NCBI GenBank assembly: GCA_004295015.1
Contig: SHNE01000035.1
Span: 141,470-205,469 of the forward strand
DNA from: Bacteroidota bacterium
GTDB taxonomy: Bacteria; Bacteroidota; Bacteroidia; AKYH767-A; 2013-40CM-41-45
DNA: 64,000 nucleotides
Direction: 5' to 3'
The translations under genes were made by a program, and so were the position numbers. Within the stretch, counting starts at the first letter, position 1; each line of letters starts with the position of its first letter. Under the pieces are notes generated by a model. It did no database searches and had not been told where the DNA came from. It was given only the letters and a program-made list of their open reading frames with translations. Shown here one piece after another: positions 35,916-44,374 of the stretch.

Positions 35916-35972
35916 GGTATTGTTTTATTATTGCTGTCTTTAATTTATCTTTTTAATTTCTTTCCTGAAAAA

Positions 35973-36506
35973 TTAATTCAGGTTTATGTTTTTCAATATA
36001 TCCCAACGAGGATCTGTCGGGTGTTCTCCATCGGTGTTGATTCCGTGCTTACCAAGCTCTTTCAGCACTTCAGGATCACAAGCAGGATTTCCGTTTTCAT
36101 CTTCATGTACATTGCGCATCGGTATAAGAAGCATAATATACTCGTAAATAAAACGCGAAATATCTATCTCGTTTTCTTTCGCCGGAAGCATTATCACATC
36201 TTCTGATACTTCTTCCATCTCTTTCACATCGCCGAATTTTACAATCAGCTCGTTGAAACTTTCCATTTCTACTTCGAGGTCTTCCAGACAACGATCGCAG
36301 GCGAGTGTTAATGCGCCTTCCATCGTGAAGTCAAGAAGTATCATGTTCTCTTGCTTTTCTACAACAACAAGAACTTCTACATCACCCCGGTGAATTCGTG
36401 CATGTTCGAATTTCTGAAAGAACGAATCTTCTATGCGATACTCAAATTCATGCTCACCATCACCCAGATTCCCGAAATTAATCACAAACTCTCTCTGGCC
36501 GCCCAT
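35973..36506 (-). CDS. yceD: DUF177 protein YceD (23S rRNA accumulation family)
   Basis: Start set at 36506 (177 aa, MGGQREFVINFGNLGDG). The longer frame from 36563 overlaps the promoter; an AGGAGG ribosome-binding site precedes 36506 by 7 bases, supporting the choice. The centre holds the family's CDRCLEDLEVEM motif and a C-terminal half with MLPAKENEIDISRFIYEYIMLLIP. YceD proteins sit next to rpmF in most bacteria; their role in 23S rRNA processing or accumulation is known only in part. The promoter lies at 36534-36563, so the gene heads the operon yceD-rpmF-plsX-fabH. Confidence 0.9.
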   Translation of the reverse strand: MGGQREFVINFGNLGDGEHEFEYRIEDSFFQKFEHARIHRGDVEVLVVVEKQENMILLDFTMEGALTLACDRCLEDLEVEMESFNELIVKFGDVKEMEEVSEDVIMLPAKENEIDISRFIYEYIMLLIPMRNVHEDENGNPACDPEVLKELGKHGINTDGEHPTDPRWDILKNINLN

Positions 36507-36533
36507 GAAAATCCTCCTAATTTTTAAGGGCGA

Positions 36534-36563
36534 CAAAGGTAGAAATAAAAGCCTTCGAATCAA
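36534..36563 (-). promoter_or_regulatory. Promoter of yceD-rpmF-plsX-fabH
   Basis: Minus strand: TTG (36563-36561), a 19-base spacer, then TACCTTTG (36541-36534), a full match to the Bacteroidota consensus. Transcription would begin near 36527, about 20 bases before the ATG at 36506, with AGGAGG between. Confidence 0.78.
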
Positions 36564-36726
36564 TCTTTTCTATCGATTTTCTCAATCAATTTCCTCCTCT
36601 CTCTTGCTTTTTGTCATAGGGGATTGGATTTACCACGACTCTATTAAATATATGGTTATCAAATAATTACACTGATGTCGGCTAAAAAAAGCCATATTTT
36701 GCATTCCTCTTACTACATTCGCCGTC

Positions 36727-37506
36727 TTGTTTATTTTGAAAAAAGTCCTCAAATATCTGTTTTTTCCGCTCCAATGGCTTTGGCGTTCTTTTTATTTCAT
36801 CAACGCTGTCATCACTTTTTTTCTTTTCTTTCCCTTTTTTGCTGTGTTACTCCTTAGAAATGAATGGTTTCCATTGGTTTTTAAACTGAAGAAAGTTTGG
36901 GCACATTTTATTCTCTGGCCTGCTCTGATATTTTACAGAATCGACAGCAATTTCAAACCAAAAAAAGGGGAAGCATTTGTTTTCTGTCCGAACCATACTT
37001 CCTACCTCGACATCATGCTCATATATATAAGTATACCTCTATACTTTCATACTATGGGAAAGGCTGAATTGAGAAGAGTGCCCTTTTTTCGTCGTTTTTT
37101 CGACGAAATGAATATCCCGGTTAACAGAAAAAGTAAAATGGACTCCCATAGGGCCTTTTTAAGGGCGGCTTCTGATTTGGAAAAAGGAATCAGTATCACG
37201 CTTTTTCCTGAAGGGACCATTCTTCACAACGGTCCGCGTATCGGCCGATTTAAAAATGGTCCATTCAGACTGGCTATCCAGGCTCAGGTGCCGGTAGTAC
37301 CGATCACATTTTTAGATAATTGGGTCATTTTACCGGATGATTTTTTGAAAAGAACCGGCCACCCCGGTTTGTGCCGGGTAATTATTCATGATCCGATTCC
37401 GACCAAGGGAATGACCGAAGCCGACATGGAAAGCCTCAAAGCAAAGGTTTATCAGGTTATGAGAGAACCCCTGGCTAAAAAATTCCCTGAGTATTTTAAT
37501 GAATAA
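36727..37506 (+). CDS. plsC: 1-acyl-sn-glycerol-3-phosphate acyltransferase (PlsC family)
   Basis: 259 aa as read from a TTG at 36727; the next in-frame TTG (36736) is an alternative and no ATG is near, so the exact start is uncertain. Residues about 5-45 are a membrane anchor. The acyltransferase motifs are NHTSYLD (HX4D, motif I, near residue 91), the NIPVNRKSK region (II), FPEGT (III, near 160) and VPVVPI (IV). It adds the second acyl chain to lysophosphatidate, making phosphatidate. The gene is divergent from yceD, next to fatty-acid genes. Convergent with the bacilliredoxin gene; a palindromic repeat lies between. Confidence 0.88.
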   Translation: MFILKKVLKYLFFPLQWLWRSFYFINAVITFFLFFPFFAVLLLRNEWFPLVFKLKKVWAHFILWPALIFYRIDSNFKPKKGEAFVFCPNHTSYLDIMLIYISIPLYFHTMGKAELRRVPFFRRFFDEMNIPVNRKSKMDSHRAFLRAASDLEKGISITLFPEGTILHNGPRIGRFKNGPFRLAIQAQVPVVPITFLDNWVILPDDFLKRTGHPGLCRVIIHDPIPTKGMTEADMESLKAKVYQVMREPLAKKFPEYFNE

Positions 37507-37516
37507 GGGGCTCTGT

Positions 37517-37604
37517 GGAACGCTGATAAGGCAGATTCAAAAAGATCAAATAAGATTTTAAATGGTTAAATCTGCGACCATCTTAAAAAATCTGCATCAT
37601 CAGC
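37517..37604. repeat. Dispersed imperfect palindrome, copy 1
   Basis: The outer arms GCTGATAAGGCAGATT (37522-37537) and AATCTGCATCATCAGC (37589-37604) pair at 14 of 16 positions. A GATCAAATAAGATTTTA block (37544-37560) and GACCATC (37576-37582) lie inside. The same blocks recur in inverted order in copy 2 at 49026-49120. Located between convergent plsC and bacilliredoxin genes, where it can act as a bidirectional terminator. Confidence 0.7.
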
Positions 37605-37650
37605 CTGTCTCATTTCATTCGACATTCGGACGAATCCGTGTTCCGAAAAA

Positions 37651-38067
37651 TTAACAGAATTCCTCGTAGGCAGCCGTTAAATTCTCCGCTATCATCTCCG
37701 CAGAACGACCTTCAATATGATGACGCTCAAGGAAATGAACTAATTTGCCGTCTTTAAAAAGAGCAATGGCCGGAGAAGATGGAGGATAAGGAAGTGTGAA
37801 TTTTCTCGCCTCGGCCGTAGCTTCAAGGTCCTGTCCTGCGAAAACGGTAGTCAGCTTTCCCGGTTTTTTTGAATGTTGCAGAGAAAGCTTTACACCCGGA
37901 CGGGCAGTTCCTGCTGCACAACCGCATACTGAATTGAGAACCAGGAGCAATGTCCCTTTGCTCGTCGGAATCGTATTGTCAACTTCTTCCACCGTTTTTA
38001 ATTCCTGGAAACCGGCACTTGTTAATTCCTGACGCATAGGCGTGCAGATGTATTCTGGATATGGCAT
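37651..38067 (-). CDS. Bacilliredoxin, BrxA/BrxB (YphP/YqiW) family
   Basis: 138 aa. The family feature is a CxC active site in a thioredoxin-like fold: LLVLNSVCGCAAGTARPGVKLSL, with Cys near 49 and 51. Bacilliredoxins remove bacillithiol from oxidised proteins in Firmicutes; Bacteroidota homologues occur although bacillithiol is present in only some members. The rest of the sequence (FAGQDLEATAEARKFT, PPSSPAIALFKDGKLVHFLERHHIEGRS) matches the family length (~140 aa). Cytosolic redox protein. Transcribed alone, convergent with plsC. Confidence 0.9.
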   Translation of the reverse strand: MPYPEYICTPMRQELTSAGFQELKTVEEVDNTIPTSKGTLLLVLNSVCGCAAGTARPGVKLSLQHSKKPGKLTTVFAGQDLEATAEARKFTLPYPPSSPAIALFKDGKLVHFLERHHIEGRSAEMIAENLTAAYEEFC

Positions 38068-38288
38068 TTTACTGATTATTTAAGATTTTCTAACACAAAA
38101 TTACGCTTAAAAATGTAGGCTCAAACCCATTGCCCTAATTAAAGCTTGCTCAGGCAATATTTTCAAAGCTTTTAACAATCACCCTACTTAAAAGTTCAGA
38201 TTCTTACAAATGTCAGAGCTTCTGTTGAATGAGCATATCTAAGCCTCCGCTCAGGCCTACTTTGCATGTAATCAATGAAACACACAAC

Positions 38289-38726
38289 ATGCATCGCACA
38301 ACATTAAAGAGACTTTTTATTTTTCTTATTGTTTTTACCTGGACTTACAGCTTAGTAGCGCAGGACGTATTAGAGAATAATGTGTATCGCGTTACTGCCT
38401 ATAAGAACGGAAACAATCAGATCACGAGTACTTCAAATTATGCTGAAGTAATTCCTCCTGTGAGCATTTATGTTCCGAATGCTTTTACTCCAAATGGAGA
38501 TGGCATCAATGATACCTTCGGTGTGAAAGGAGAAGGCATCAGAAATTTTCATCTCTTTATTTTTGACAGATGGGGAGAGAAAATATTTGAGACTACCAAT
38601 CCACGACAAACATGGGATGGCCTCTATGGCGGAGAGCCGGCCGAGCAAGGAACATATGTTGTTCAAGTTTATGCCTATGGATTGGCGAAAAGTGCCAGAA
38701 ATGCATCAGTCACTCTTGTGAGATAA
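38289..38726 (+). CDS. Mini-protein with gliding-type (CHU_C, T9SS type B) C-terminal domain
   Basis: I choose the ATG at 38289 (145 aa), since MHRTTLKRLFIFLIVFTWTYSLVAQD is a signal peptide; the longer frame from 38229 lacks one. The mature part is short: about 35 residues resembling the end of an Ig/fibronectin-like repeat (YRVTAYKNGNNQITSTSNYAEV), then the type B sorting domain (VPNAFTPNGDGINDTFG, FDRWGEKIFE, GTYVVQVYA). Normal carriers of this domain are hundreds to thousands of residues long. The gene looks like the two ends of a large adhesin-type gene joined by an internal deletion, or a minimal cargo. Exported by T9SS. Confidence 0.75.
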   Translation: MHRTTLKRLFIFLIVFTWTYSLVAQDVLENNVYRVTAYKNGNNQITSTSNYAEVIPPVSIYVPNAFTPNGDGINDTFGVKGEGIRNFHLFIFDRWGEKIFETTNPRQTWDGLYGGEPAEQGTYVVQVYAYGLAKSARNASVTLVR

Positions 38727-38847
38727 TATCAATTAGCGTATCAAAAAAAATAGTCAACATCATGTGTTGGCTATTTTTTTTTTGTGGCTTAATAAAAAGA
38801 ATGTGGTTCATTCTTTATTTATATTTTTACAGCTTAATTGATTTTAT

Positions 38848-39249
38848 ATGAGCCCAACTTCCAGATACAAGATTGCTATGTTGATTGATGATAATGAACT
38901 TGACAATTTCATCAACAAGAAACTCATCGAAAGTGAAAACTTTGCAGAGAAGGTTTTGATTCACACATCCGGACAGTCGGCCTTGGAAGAATTAAATAAG
39001 CATTCAGCTGACACTTCTTCTTTGCCCGACATTATTTTTCTTGATATCATGATGCCGCATATGGACGGTTTTGGCTTCCTTGAAGAGTTCAATAAACTTC
39101 CTGAATCAGCCAAAGCACAGTGTAAAGTTGTGATGCTCTCCACTTCAGAAAGTTTCAAGGATTTGAATAAAGCGAACCAGGATAGAAACGTTTATAAATT
39201 CCTTAACAAGCCCCTGAAGAAGGAGATCCTGGAAGCAATTAATGTTTAA
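38848..39249 (+). CDS. Single-domain response regulator
   Basis: 133 aa. The receiver fold is complete: MLIDDNELDN (acidic pocket), IIFLDIMMPHMDGFGF with the phospho-acceptor Asp near 65, VVMLSTSE (Thr/Ser) and FLNKPL (Lys). No output domain follows, so it acts by phosphorylation-dependent protein contact or as a phosphate sink. A second such regulator lies 120 bases downstream. Both may serve the membrane histidine kinases in the window (10373 and 44375), but no kinase is adjacent; this pairing is a guess. Confidence 0.88.
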   Translation: MSPTSRYKIAMLIDDNELDNFINKKLIESENFAEKVLIHTSGQSALEELNKHSADTSSLPDIIFLDIMMPHMDGFGFLEEFNKLPESAKAQCKVVMLSTSESFKDLNKANQDRNVYKFLNKPLKKEILEAINV

Positions 39250-39343
39250 TAAATTTCCGGTATCCGATTGTTGTTTTCATCGCCTTTAGTCTTGTAAACC
39301 ACTCGAAAGGCCTATAAATAAAGGCTTTCAGAAGACTTTACTA

Positions 39344-39374
39344 TTGACTGGCCATAGGATAATAAGTATATTTG
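39344..39374 (+). promoter_or_regulatory. Promoter of the second response regulator gene
   Basis: TTG (39344-39346), a 20-base spacer and TATATTTG (39367-39374) match the Bacteroidota promoter on the plus strand. The start at 39372 would lie inside the -7 box, which is why I set the gene start at 39402. Confidence 0.75.
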
Positions 39375-39401
39375 CCATTGAACACCTCCCTTTTTAATCA
39401 A

Positions 39402-39836
39402 ATGACTGATAAAAATTTTTCAAATACACAGGTACTTCTCATAGACGACAGCGAAATCGACGTCCTGGTGAATCGCCGATTGATGGAGCTTACATCTTTT
39501 TCTAAAAGTATTATGGTCACAGGATCAGCGGAAGAGGCCCTGCATTATCTCCAGAATGAATGCCGAAATGCTGATGATGCACCTGATTGGATTTTCCTTG
39601 ATGTGCACCTTCCCGGAAAAAGCGGTTACGATTTTATCAGTGAGTTTGCTTCCTTGCCGGAAGCTATTCGAGAAAAATCAAAAATAATTATTCTCTCCGT
39701 TTTTCAAAAACCTGAACATCTCGAAAAAGCACTCGAGCAACCTTTTGTTTTTGGCCAGCTCGATAAGCCATTAACACAATCGGCACTTCGCGATTTGTTA
39801 CGTGCAGATCTTGAAAAGATCAACGCTTCTTCTTAA
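39402..39836 (+). CDS. Single-domain response regulator, second copy
   Basis: Start at 39402 (144 aa) because the earlier in-frame ATG at 39372 falls in the -7 promoter box. Receiver motifs: VLLIDDSEIDVL, IFLDVHLPGKSGYDF with acceptor Asp near 66, IIILSVF and LDKPLT. No output domain. It shares the architecture of the regulator at 38848 (receiver only, Asp-pocket form DDSEID/DDNELD) and probably arose by duplication. Its 3' end overlaps the 3' end of the convergent tadA gene by 17 bases. Confidence 0.87.
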   Translation: MTDKNFSNTQVLLIDDSEIDVLVNRRLMELTSFSKSIMVTGSAEEALHYLQNECRNADDAPDWIFLDVHLPGKSGYDFISEFASLPEAIREKSKIIILSVFQKPEHLEKALEQPFVFGQLDKPLTQSALRDLLRADLEKINASS

Positions 39837-40272
39837 AAAAGTCTTTTAACAGGGAAGAACATTCTTCCTCCAATAATCCTCCGAGAAGCTTTGTCTTCGG
39901 ATGTAAGATGGATTTCGAAGTCAGAAGAAAACCCCGCTTCTCATCTCTTGCTCCGTAAACGATTTCAGTTATTTGAGTCCAGTAACTTGCGCCGGCACAC
40001 ATCACACAAGGCTCAAGAGTTACATAAAGGGTGCATTCGTGGAGGTATTTTCCTCCCAAAAAATTTGCCGCTGCGGTGAAGGCCTGCATTTCTGCATGTG
40101 CTGTAACATCATTCAACTGTTGGGTGAGATTATGCCCTCGTCCAATAATCCGCCCCTGGCAAACGACCACTGCACCGACAGGTACTTCATTTAATGCTAA
40201 AGCCCGTTCGGCTTCTTTGATCGCTTCACGCATAAAGCGGGCATGATCTATGGCTTTGTTCTGTGTTTCCAT
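39820..40272 (-). CDS. tadA: tRNA-specific adenosine deaminase TadA (nucleoside deaminase)
   Basis: Start set at 40272 (150 aa, METQNKAIDHARFMREAIKEA), the usual TadA beginning; an upstream in-frame ATG at 40311 adds 13 unrelated residues. The zinc site is HAEMQAF (His-Ala-Glu) with the distal PCVMCAGA, the CDA/deaminase fold. TadA converts A34 to inosine in tRNA-Arg(ACG). C-terminus LEEECSSLLKDFFKKKR is typical. Convergent with the response regulator gene, with a 17-base overlap. Other family members deaminate guanine or cytosine, so TadA is the likely but not certain identity. Confidence 0.87.
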   Translation of the reverse strand: METQNKAIDHARFMREAIKEAERALALNEVPVGAVVVCQGRIIGRGHNLTQQLNDVTAHAEMQAFTAAANFLGGKYLHECTLYVTLEPCVMCAGASYWTQITEIVYGARDEKRGFLLTSKSILHPKTKLLGGLLEEECSSLLKDFFKKKR

Positions 40273-40417
40273 GCAACTATGTGGCGAATGTAAGGATTCA
40301 ATTTTTATCAAATTTGTTCTATCTGTTTGATTCTTTCTGATTCTGGTTTATGGCTTAAATAAGGCTCATCCCTGAGCTAAAATATTTTTACCTTCGCTTT
40401 TCAAAATGTAAGATGAT

Positions 40418-42184
40418 ATGTTGAGGACGCATACTTGTGGAGAATTAAGAATGGCAGACGTAAACAAAGAAGTGACTCTTTGTGGATGGATGCAGCGATC
40501 ACGTGATCTGGGTGGCATGACTTTCATTGATCTGAGAGATCGATATGGATTGACGCAGTTGGTTTTCAATATGGAAGTAAATAAAAGCCTTTGTGAAGAA
40601 GCCCGGAAGCTGGGAAGAGAATTCGTCATAAAAATAAAAGGAGTGGTCACAGAGCGCAGCAATAAAAACGCTAAAATGCCTACAGGTGACATAGAGATAA
40701 ATGTTTCTTCACTGGAAATATTGAACGAGTCGAAAACACCGCCATTCACCATCGAAGAAAATACAGATGGAGGCGATGACTTGCGTATGAAGTACCGTTA
40801 CTTGGATGTACGACGTTCAACGGTGAAAGATGCGCTCTTGCTCCGGGCAACTATTGCCGGACTCACCAGAAATTATTTGAATGAGCAGGGTTTTATTGAA
40901 ATAGAAACTCCTGTCCTGATAAAATCCACACCCGAAGGTGCCCGGGATTTTGTTGTTCCTTCCAGAATGAATCCGGGTGAGTTTTATGCTCTGCCTCAGT
41001 CGCCTCAAACCTTTAAGCAGTTGCTGATGGTGGCCGGAATGGATAAATACTATCAGATCGTTAAATGTTTTCGTGATGAAGATCTTCGGGCCGACAGGCA
41101 GCCGGAGTTCACTCAAATCGATTGTGAAATGAGTTTCGTTGAACAGGAAGATGTATTGCAGACTTTCGAAGGTTTAATCACTCATCTTTTCAAGAAAGTA
41201 AAAGGAATTGCCGTGTCAGGAATTCCACGGATGACTTATGCCGAAGCAATGGAGCATTATGGCAATGACAAGCCCGACATCCGTTTCGAAATGAAACTCA
41301 CGAACATGAATTCGCTCGTGAAAGGAAAAAACTTTAAAGTATTTGATGATGCAGAGACAGTATTGGGGATTTGTGCCAAAGGATGTGCTGAATATACCAG
41401 AAAACAACTTGATGAATTAACCGAATGGGTAAAACGCCCACAGCTCGGTGCCACCGGATTGATTTATGCAAGGGTAAATGCCGATGGCTCTGTGAAATCA
41501 TCCGTCGATAAGTTTTATAATCCGGAAGATCTTAAACAATGGGCTGAATTGTTGCATGCAGCTCCCGGTGATTTGATATTATTACTCGCCGGTGGAGATG
41601 CTCTCATTAGAAAAGCCATGAGCGAACTTCGTTTGGAAATGGGAGAGCGGCTCGGTTACCGAGGGAAAGATGACTTCAAAGCATTGTGGGTTCTTGATTT
41701 TCCTTTATTGGAATGGGCAGATGATACCAAACGCTGGCATGCTATGCATCATCCATTCACATCTCCGAAACCGGAAGATATAAGTATGCTTAAAACAGAT
41801 CCCGGAAAAGTTCGGGCTAATGCATATGACCTTGTCATCAATGGAGTAGAAATTGGCGGAGGCTCGATCCGTATTCATAATAACGAATTGCAACAGCAAA
41901 TGTTTGAGACATTAGGATTCAGCAAGGAAGACGCTCAGGCGCAATTTGGTTTCTTGATGAATGCTTTTGAATACGGTGCACCTCCTCATGGAGGTGTCGC
42001 ATTCGGATTCGACAGACTATGTTCTTTGTTTGGTGGATCTGATTCTATTCGCGACTATATCGCTTTCCCTAAAAATAATGCCGGACGAGATGTGATGATC
42101 AATACTCCTTCGAACATTTCTGAAGAGCAGCTCAATGAATTGTCTATTCAGGTTGTAAGTACTGCTCCAAAGAGCCGGAACTGA
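40418..42184 (+). CDS. aspS: Aspartyl-tRNA synthetase
   Basis: 588 aa, standard for bacterial AspS. N-terminal OB-fold anticodon domain ([31 protein letters not shown]), then class II motifs: motif 2 [18 protein letters not shown] and motif 3 [15 protein letters not shown] near 540. The insertion domain of the bacterial/mitochondrial type is present (about 285-420). It charges tRNA-Asp with aspartate. The protein ends at 42184, 13 bases before the convergent epimerase gene stop, so no terminator fits between them. Promoter not clearly visible. Confidence 0.96.
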   Translation: MLRTHTCGELRMADVNKEVTLCGWMQRSRDLGGMTFIDLRDRYGLTQLVFNMEVNKSLCEEARKLGREFVIKIKGVVTERSNKNAKMPTGDIEINVSSLEILNESKTPPFTIEENTDGGDDLRMKYRYLDVRRSTVKDALLLRATIAGLTRNYLNEQGFIEIETPVLIKSTPEGARDFVVPSRMNPGEFYALPQSPQTFKQLLMVAGMDKYYQIVKCFRDEDLRADRQPEFTQIDCEMSFVEQEDVLQTFEGLITHLFKKVKGIAVSGIPRMTYAEAMEHYGNDKPDIRFEMKLTNMNSLVKGKNFKVFDDAETVLGICAKGCAEYTRKQLDELTEWVKRPQLGATGLIYARVNADGSVKSSVDKFYNPEDLKQWAELLHAAPGDLILLLAGGDALIRKAMSELRLEMGERLGYRGKDDFKALWVLDFPLLEWADDTKRWHAMHHPFTSPKPEDISMLKTDPGKVRANAYDLVINGVEIGGGSIRIHNNELQQQMFETLGFSKEDAQAQFGFLMNAFEYGAPPHGGVAFGFDRLCSLFGGSDSIRDYIAFPKNNAGRDVMINTPSNISEEQLNELSIQVVSTAPKSRN

Positions 42185-42196
42185 TTCTCTCCAGTA

Positions 42197-43186
42197 TTAT
42201 ATCACCCGAATCGTTCCTTCTTTCTCTTCAATCAAACGAAAAGGTTCCTCTTTAACCAGAAGGAAGCTGTCGAGGTCCGCATAATCTGCTAATGAACACA
42301 AATGAATGCCGGAAGAAATTCCGAGGCTGGTTTCAACCATACAGCCTATCATTGTTTTAAGACCTTTATCTCTTGCTTTCCGGAGTAAGCTGATTGCATT
42401 TTGATATCCACCTGCCTTCATCAGCTTCACGTTGACGCCGTGAAACATCGTCTTTAAATATCCAAAATCAGCTTCATCTAATATTGATTCATCGGCAAAA
42501 AGCGGGAATATGGAATACTTTTTCAAATATTTGTACTCATCATCCATTCCTGCAGGCATCGGTTGCTCCACGAATTCGATCCTGAGCTTTTTTATTTTTT
42601 CCAGAAAGTATATGAGGGCTTCAACATCGTTGAACGCTTCATTCGGATCAAGAAGGATTTGCCGGCTGCTAAATGAAGAAAGGTAACGAAGGACTTCAAA
42701 GCCTTCATCAGTATTAATTTTTACTTTCAGATATCGAAATCTGTCAAGCTTGTTCTGCTTATAGAAATCACGGAGCACTGATGGATCCATGATTGGAATG
42801 GTGTATGCAGTCTCCACGCTTCCGGGATCAGATAGATTTAATTGTTTCGGAACGGAGACTTTGTTTTTTGCGGCTTGTAAATGATGCCATGCCGATTCGA
42901 TAGCGAATCGAAGTGCATTAGCCGGTCGAATATCATTCAAAAATTCATTTAGGGCGTCATCTGATGCAAAATGTTCGGGTACTTTGCTTTCAAACAGTTC
43001 AAATTGATTCAAGAGAAGTTCCGGAGTTTCCTGATACCTGATGTTGGGAGCAGCTTCACCTTTTCCTGAATAGCTTCCTTCTTTCAGCTCAACGATCAGA
43101 TTAGTTTTCTGATCCGTTGCATTTCGGGAAATCTTCCAGGTGTATTTTAAATCAAGTACGATCTTTTGGATGGACCAATGTTGCAT
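42197..43186 (-). CDS. Enolase-superfamily dipeptide epimerase-like protein
   Basis: 329 aa. Enolase superfamily, mandelate racemase/muconate lactonizing branch. Visible marks: KVKIN (KxK base, near 153-155), metal ligands in LLDPNEAF (Asp), EFVEQP (Glu) and FADESI (Asp), NVKLMKAGG (second Lys base) and MVETSLGISSGIHL. The acidic KGEAAPNIRYQETPELL start fits L-Ala-D/L-Glu epimerases that recycle peptidoglycan peptides, common in Bacteroidota. o-Succinylbenzoate synthase (MenC) is an alternative family; the motif spacing and lack of menaquinone neighbours favour the epimerase. Cytosolic. Convergent with aspS. Confidence 0.8.
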   Translation of the reverse strand: MQHWSIQKIVLDLKYTWKISRNATDQKTNLIVELKEGSYSGKGEAAPNIRYQETPELLLNQFELFESKVPEHFASDDALNEFLNDIRPANALRFAIESAWHHLQAAKNKVSVPKQLNLSDPGSVETAYTIPIMDPSVLRDFYKQNKLDRFRYLKVKINTDEGFEVLRYLSSFSSRQILLDPNEAFNDVEALIYFLEKIKKLRIEFVEQPMPAGMDDEYKYLKKYSIFPLFADESILDEADFGYLKTMFHGVNVKLMKAGGYQNAISLLRKARDKGLKTMIGCMVETSLGISSGIHLCSLADYADLDSFLLVKEEPFRLIEEKEGTIRVI

Positions 43187-43300
43187 GTGAATGTTTGCAG
43201 TGAAGGTTCAGAACTCTAAAATAATTGCGTTTATCAAACAAATTTCAAGATTTTATTGATTGAATAATAAAATGATGAAAGATAAATATGGCTTAAATGC

Positions 43301-43333
43301 AAAAGTCCCCCGATTAATAACCGGGGGACTTTT
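43301..43333. terminator. 12-bp perfect terminator of the histone-like gene
   Basis: AAAAGTCCCCCG (43301-43312) and CGGGGGACTTTT (43322-43333) are perfectly complementary with a 9-base loop and run into T or A tracts on both sides. It lies 33 bases after the stop of the minus-strand histone-like gene (43367) and can also act from the other side. Confidence 0.85.
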
Positions 43334-43366
43334 TGCGAACCGCTGTGAAAGCGGAAAGCTTGAAGA

Positions 43367-43465
43367 TTACTTCTTCTTCTTCTTAGCTGCTTTTTTCTTT
43401 GTAGCTTTTTTCTTAGTAGCTTTCTTTTTAGTTGCTTTCTTAGCAGCTTTTTTTGCTTTTGCCAT
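43367..43465 (-). CDS. Lysine-rich histone H1-like mini-protein
   Basis: 32 aa from the ATG at 43465 (MAKAKKAAKKATKKKATKKK...). The longer frame from 43576 has an unrelated hydrophobic lead and would span the -7 box at 43496-43503, so the short start is preferred. More than half of the residues are lysine with alanine and threonine in repeats of ATKKK/AAKK, the composition of histone H1-like Hc1/AlgP tails. Such proteins bind DNA electrostatically in the nucleoid. Here the entire product is the tail. DNA-binding is inferred from charge only. The gene ends in a strong terminator. Confidence 0.75.
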   Translation of the reverse strand: MAKAKKAAKKATKKKATKKKATKKKAAKKKKK

Positions 43466-43495
43466 TGTTTTTAGTTTTTGAATGTTATGACTAGT

Positions 43496-43503
43496 CAAAC
43501 TTA
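43496..43503 (-). promoter_or_regulatory. -7 box of the histone-like gene
   Basis: Minus strand reads TAAGTTTG (full match to TAnnTTTG), about 31 bases before the ATG at 43465. No TTG at -33. It excludes the longer gene start at 43576. Confidence 0.5.
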
Positions 43504-43943
43504 ATAAATAAAAAAAGGTTACACCGTTTTGTATAAATATTTTCTTAACAATGGTTTGTTGATTTCGAAAAGACAAAAATCATTCATCATTTCATAAAAA
43601 TATTTTGCGATTAGAAAAATTACATCTTCGGAAACATGCATGAATAAAGGCGTTGCAAAGATTTGTTTTTTATGTATACATGATTTGTTATACAAAAATA
43701 GCAAGCGTTGATGTGATCGGTCAAAATCAAAATTGTTAATAACCATGTCCACTTCAAAATGAAGAAATGTCAATTTTGTTCTTTGACTCGATCTGATTTT
43801 TGCGTTTTGGGTAAATATTTTTCCTGATTTGCATATCTCAGGTCCCATAATTTCTGTTTCGATGCCATAAATTCATGATATCACATGTTGAATTGATCGC
43901 AAGTCGAAATAGAATTGATTAATCCGGACAAACAAATCAATAC

Positions 43944-44090
43944 ATGGATGATGTCAGACAGCTGCTGAGACAATGCTTTTGTAATTCCGAATTATCTGCA
44001 CAAGAATTAATTTCTTGTGCTTATCGGAAGCCTCTGTCATCAGATGCGGCGCTGAACACATGAATTAATTCCGTGTTGACATCATTCATT
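43944..44090. ncRNA. Candidate structured RNA or folded element
   Basis: The region 43985-44029 nests two perfect stems: TTCCGA/TCGGAA (43985-43990 with 44024-44029) around GCACAAGAA/TTCTTGTGC (43998-44006 with 44012-44020). Flanking this, TGATGTC near 43950 faces GACATCA near 44076, and AACAC/GTGTT enclose AATTAATT at about 44055-44077. Together it can form a ~145-nt branched fold. No family recognised; a DNA element is equally possible. Confidence 0.35.
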
Positions 44091-44374
44091 GGCTGATCGT
44101 GAACAGGAAAATACTCCATCTAAATGCCATAAAGAAGGATTTTGAATGACCATGAAGATCCACTGATGTCTCTTTACATATTTCTTATTCCGTTTAGATT
44201 CTTCAAGCAGATTAAGCGCTCAGGCTTTATTTTTAATACTTTTGAAGCTCATTCGATCCCTCGCCTGCAAATCCGGGCTTTGATTTGTAAGTGAGATGAT
44301 CGAACACAAATGCAAGATTGCATGAGATTACTTAATTAGCACCAATTCCAATAAAATTTTCCGGATTACCGACC

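Larger units (their letters stand above)
43466..44374. other. Long gene-poor region
   Basis: 909 bases. A 109-codon frame (43519-43848, minus) has no recognisable feature and I do not accept it. The segment 43944-44090 is strongly structured (see next entry). The remainder is AT-rich; the kinase promoter must be near its end but no full consensus is seen. Confidence 0.45.

Noticed and set aside
43519..43848. 109-codon open frame next to the histone-like gene
   Set aside because: Random-looking composition, no motif; overlaps the histone-gene upstream region and has no promoter element.
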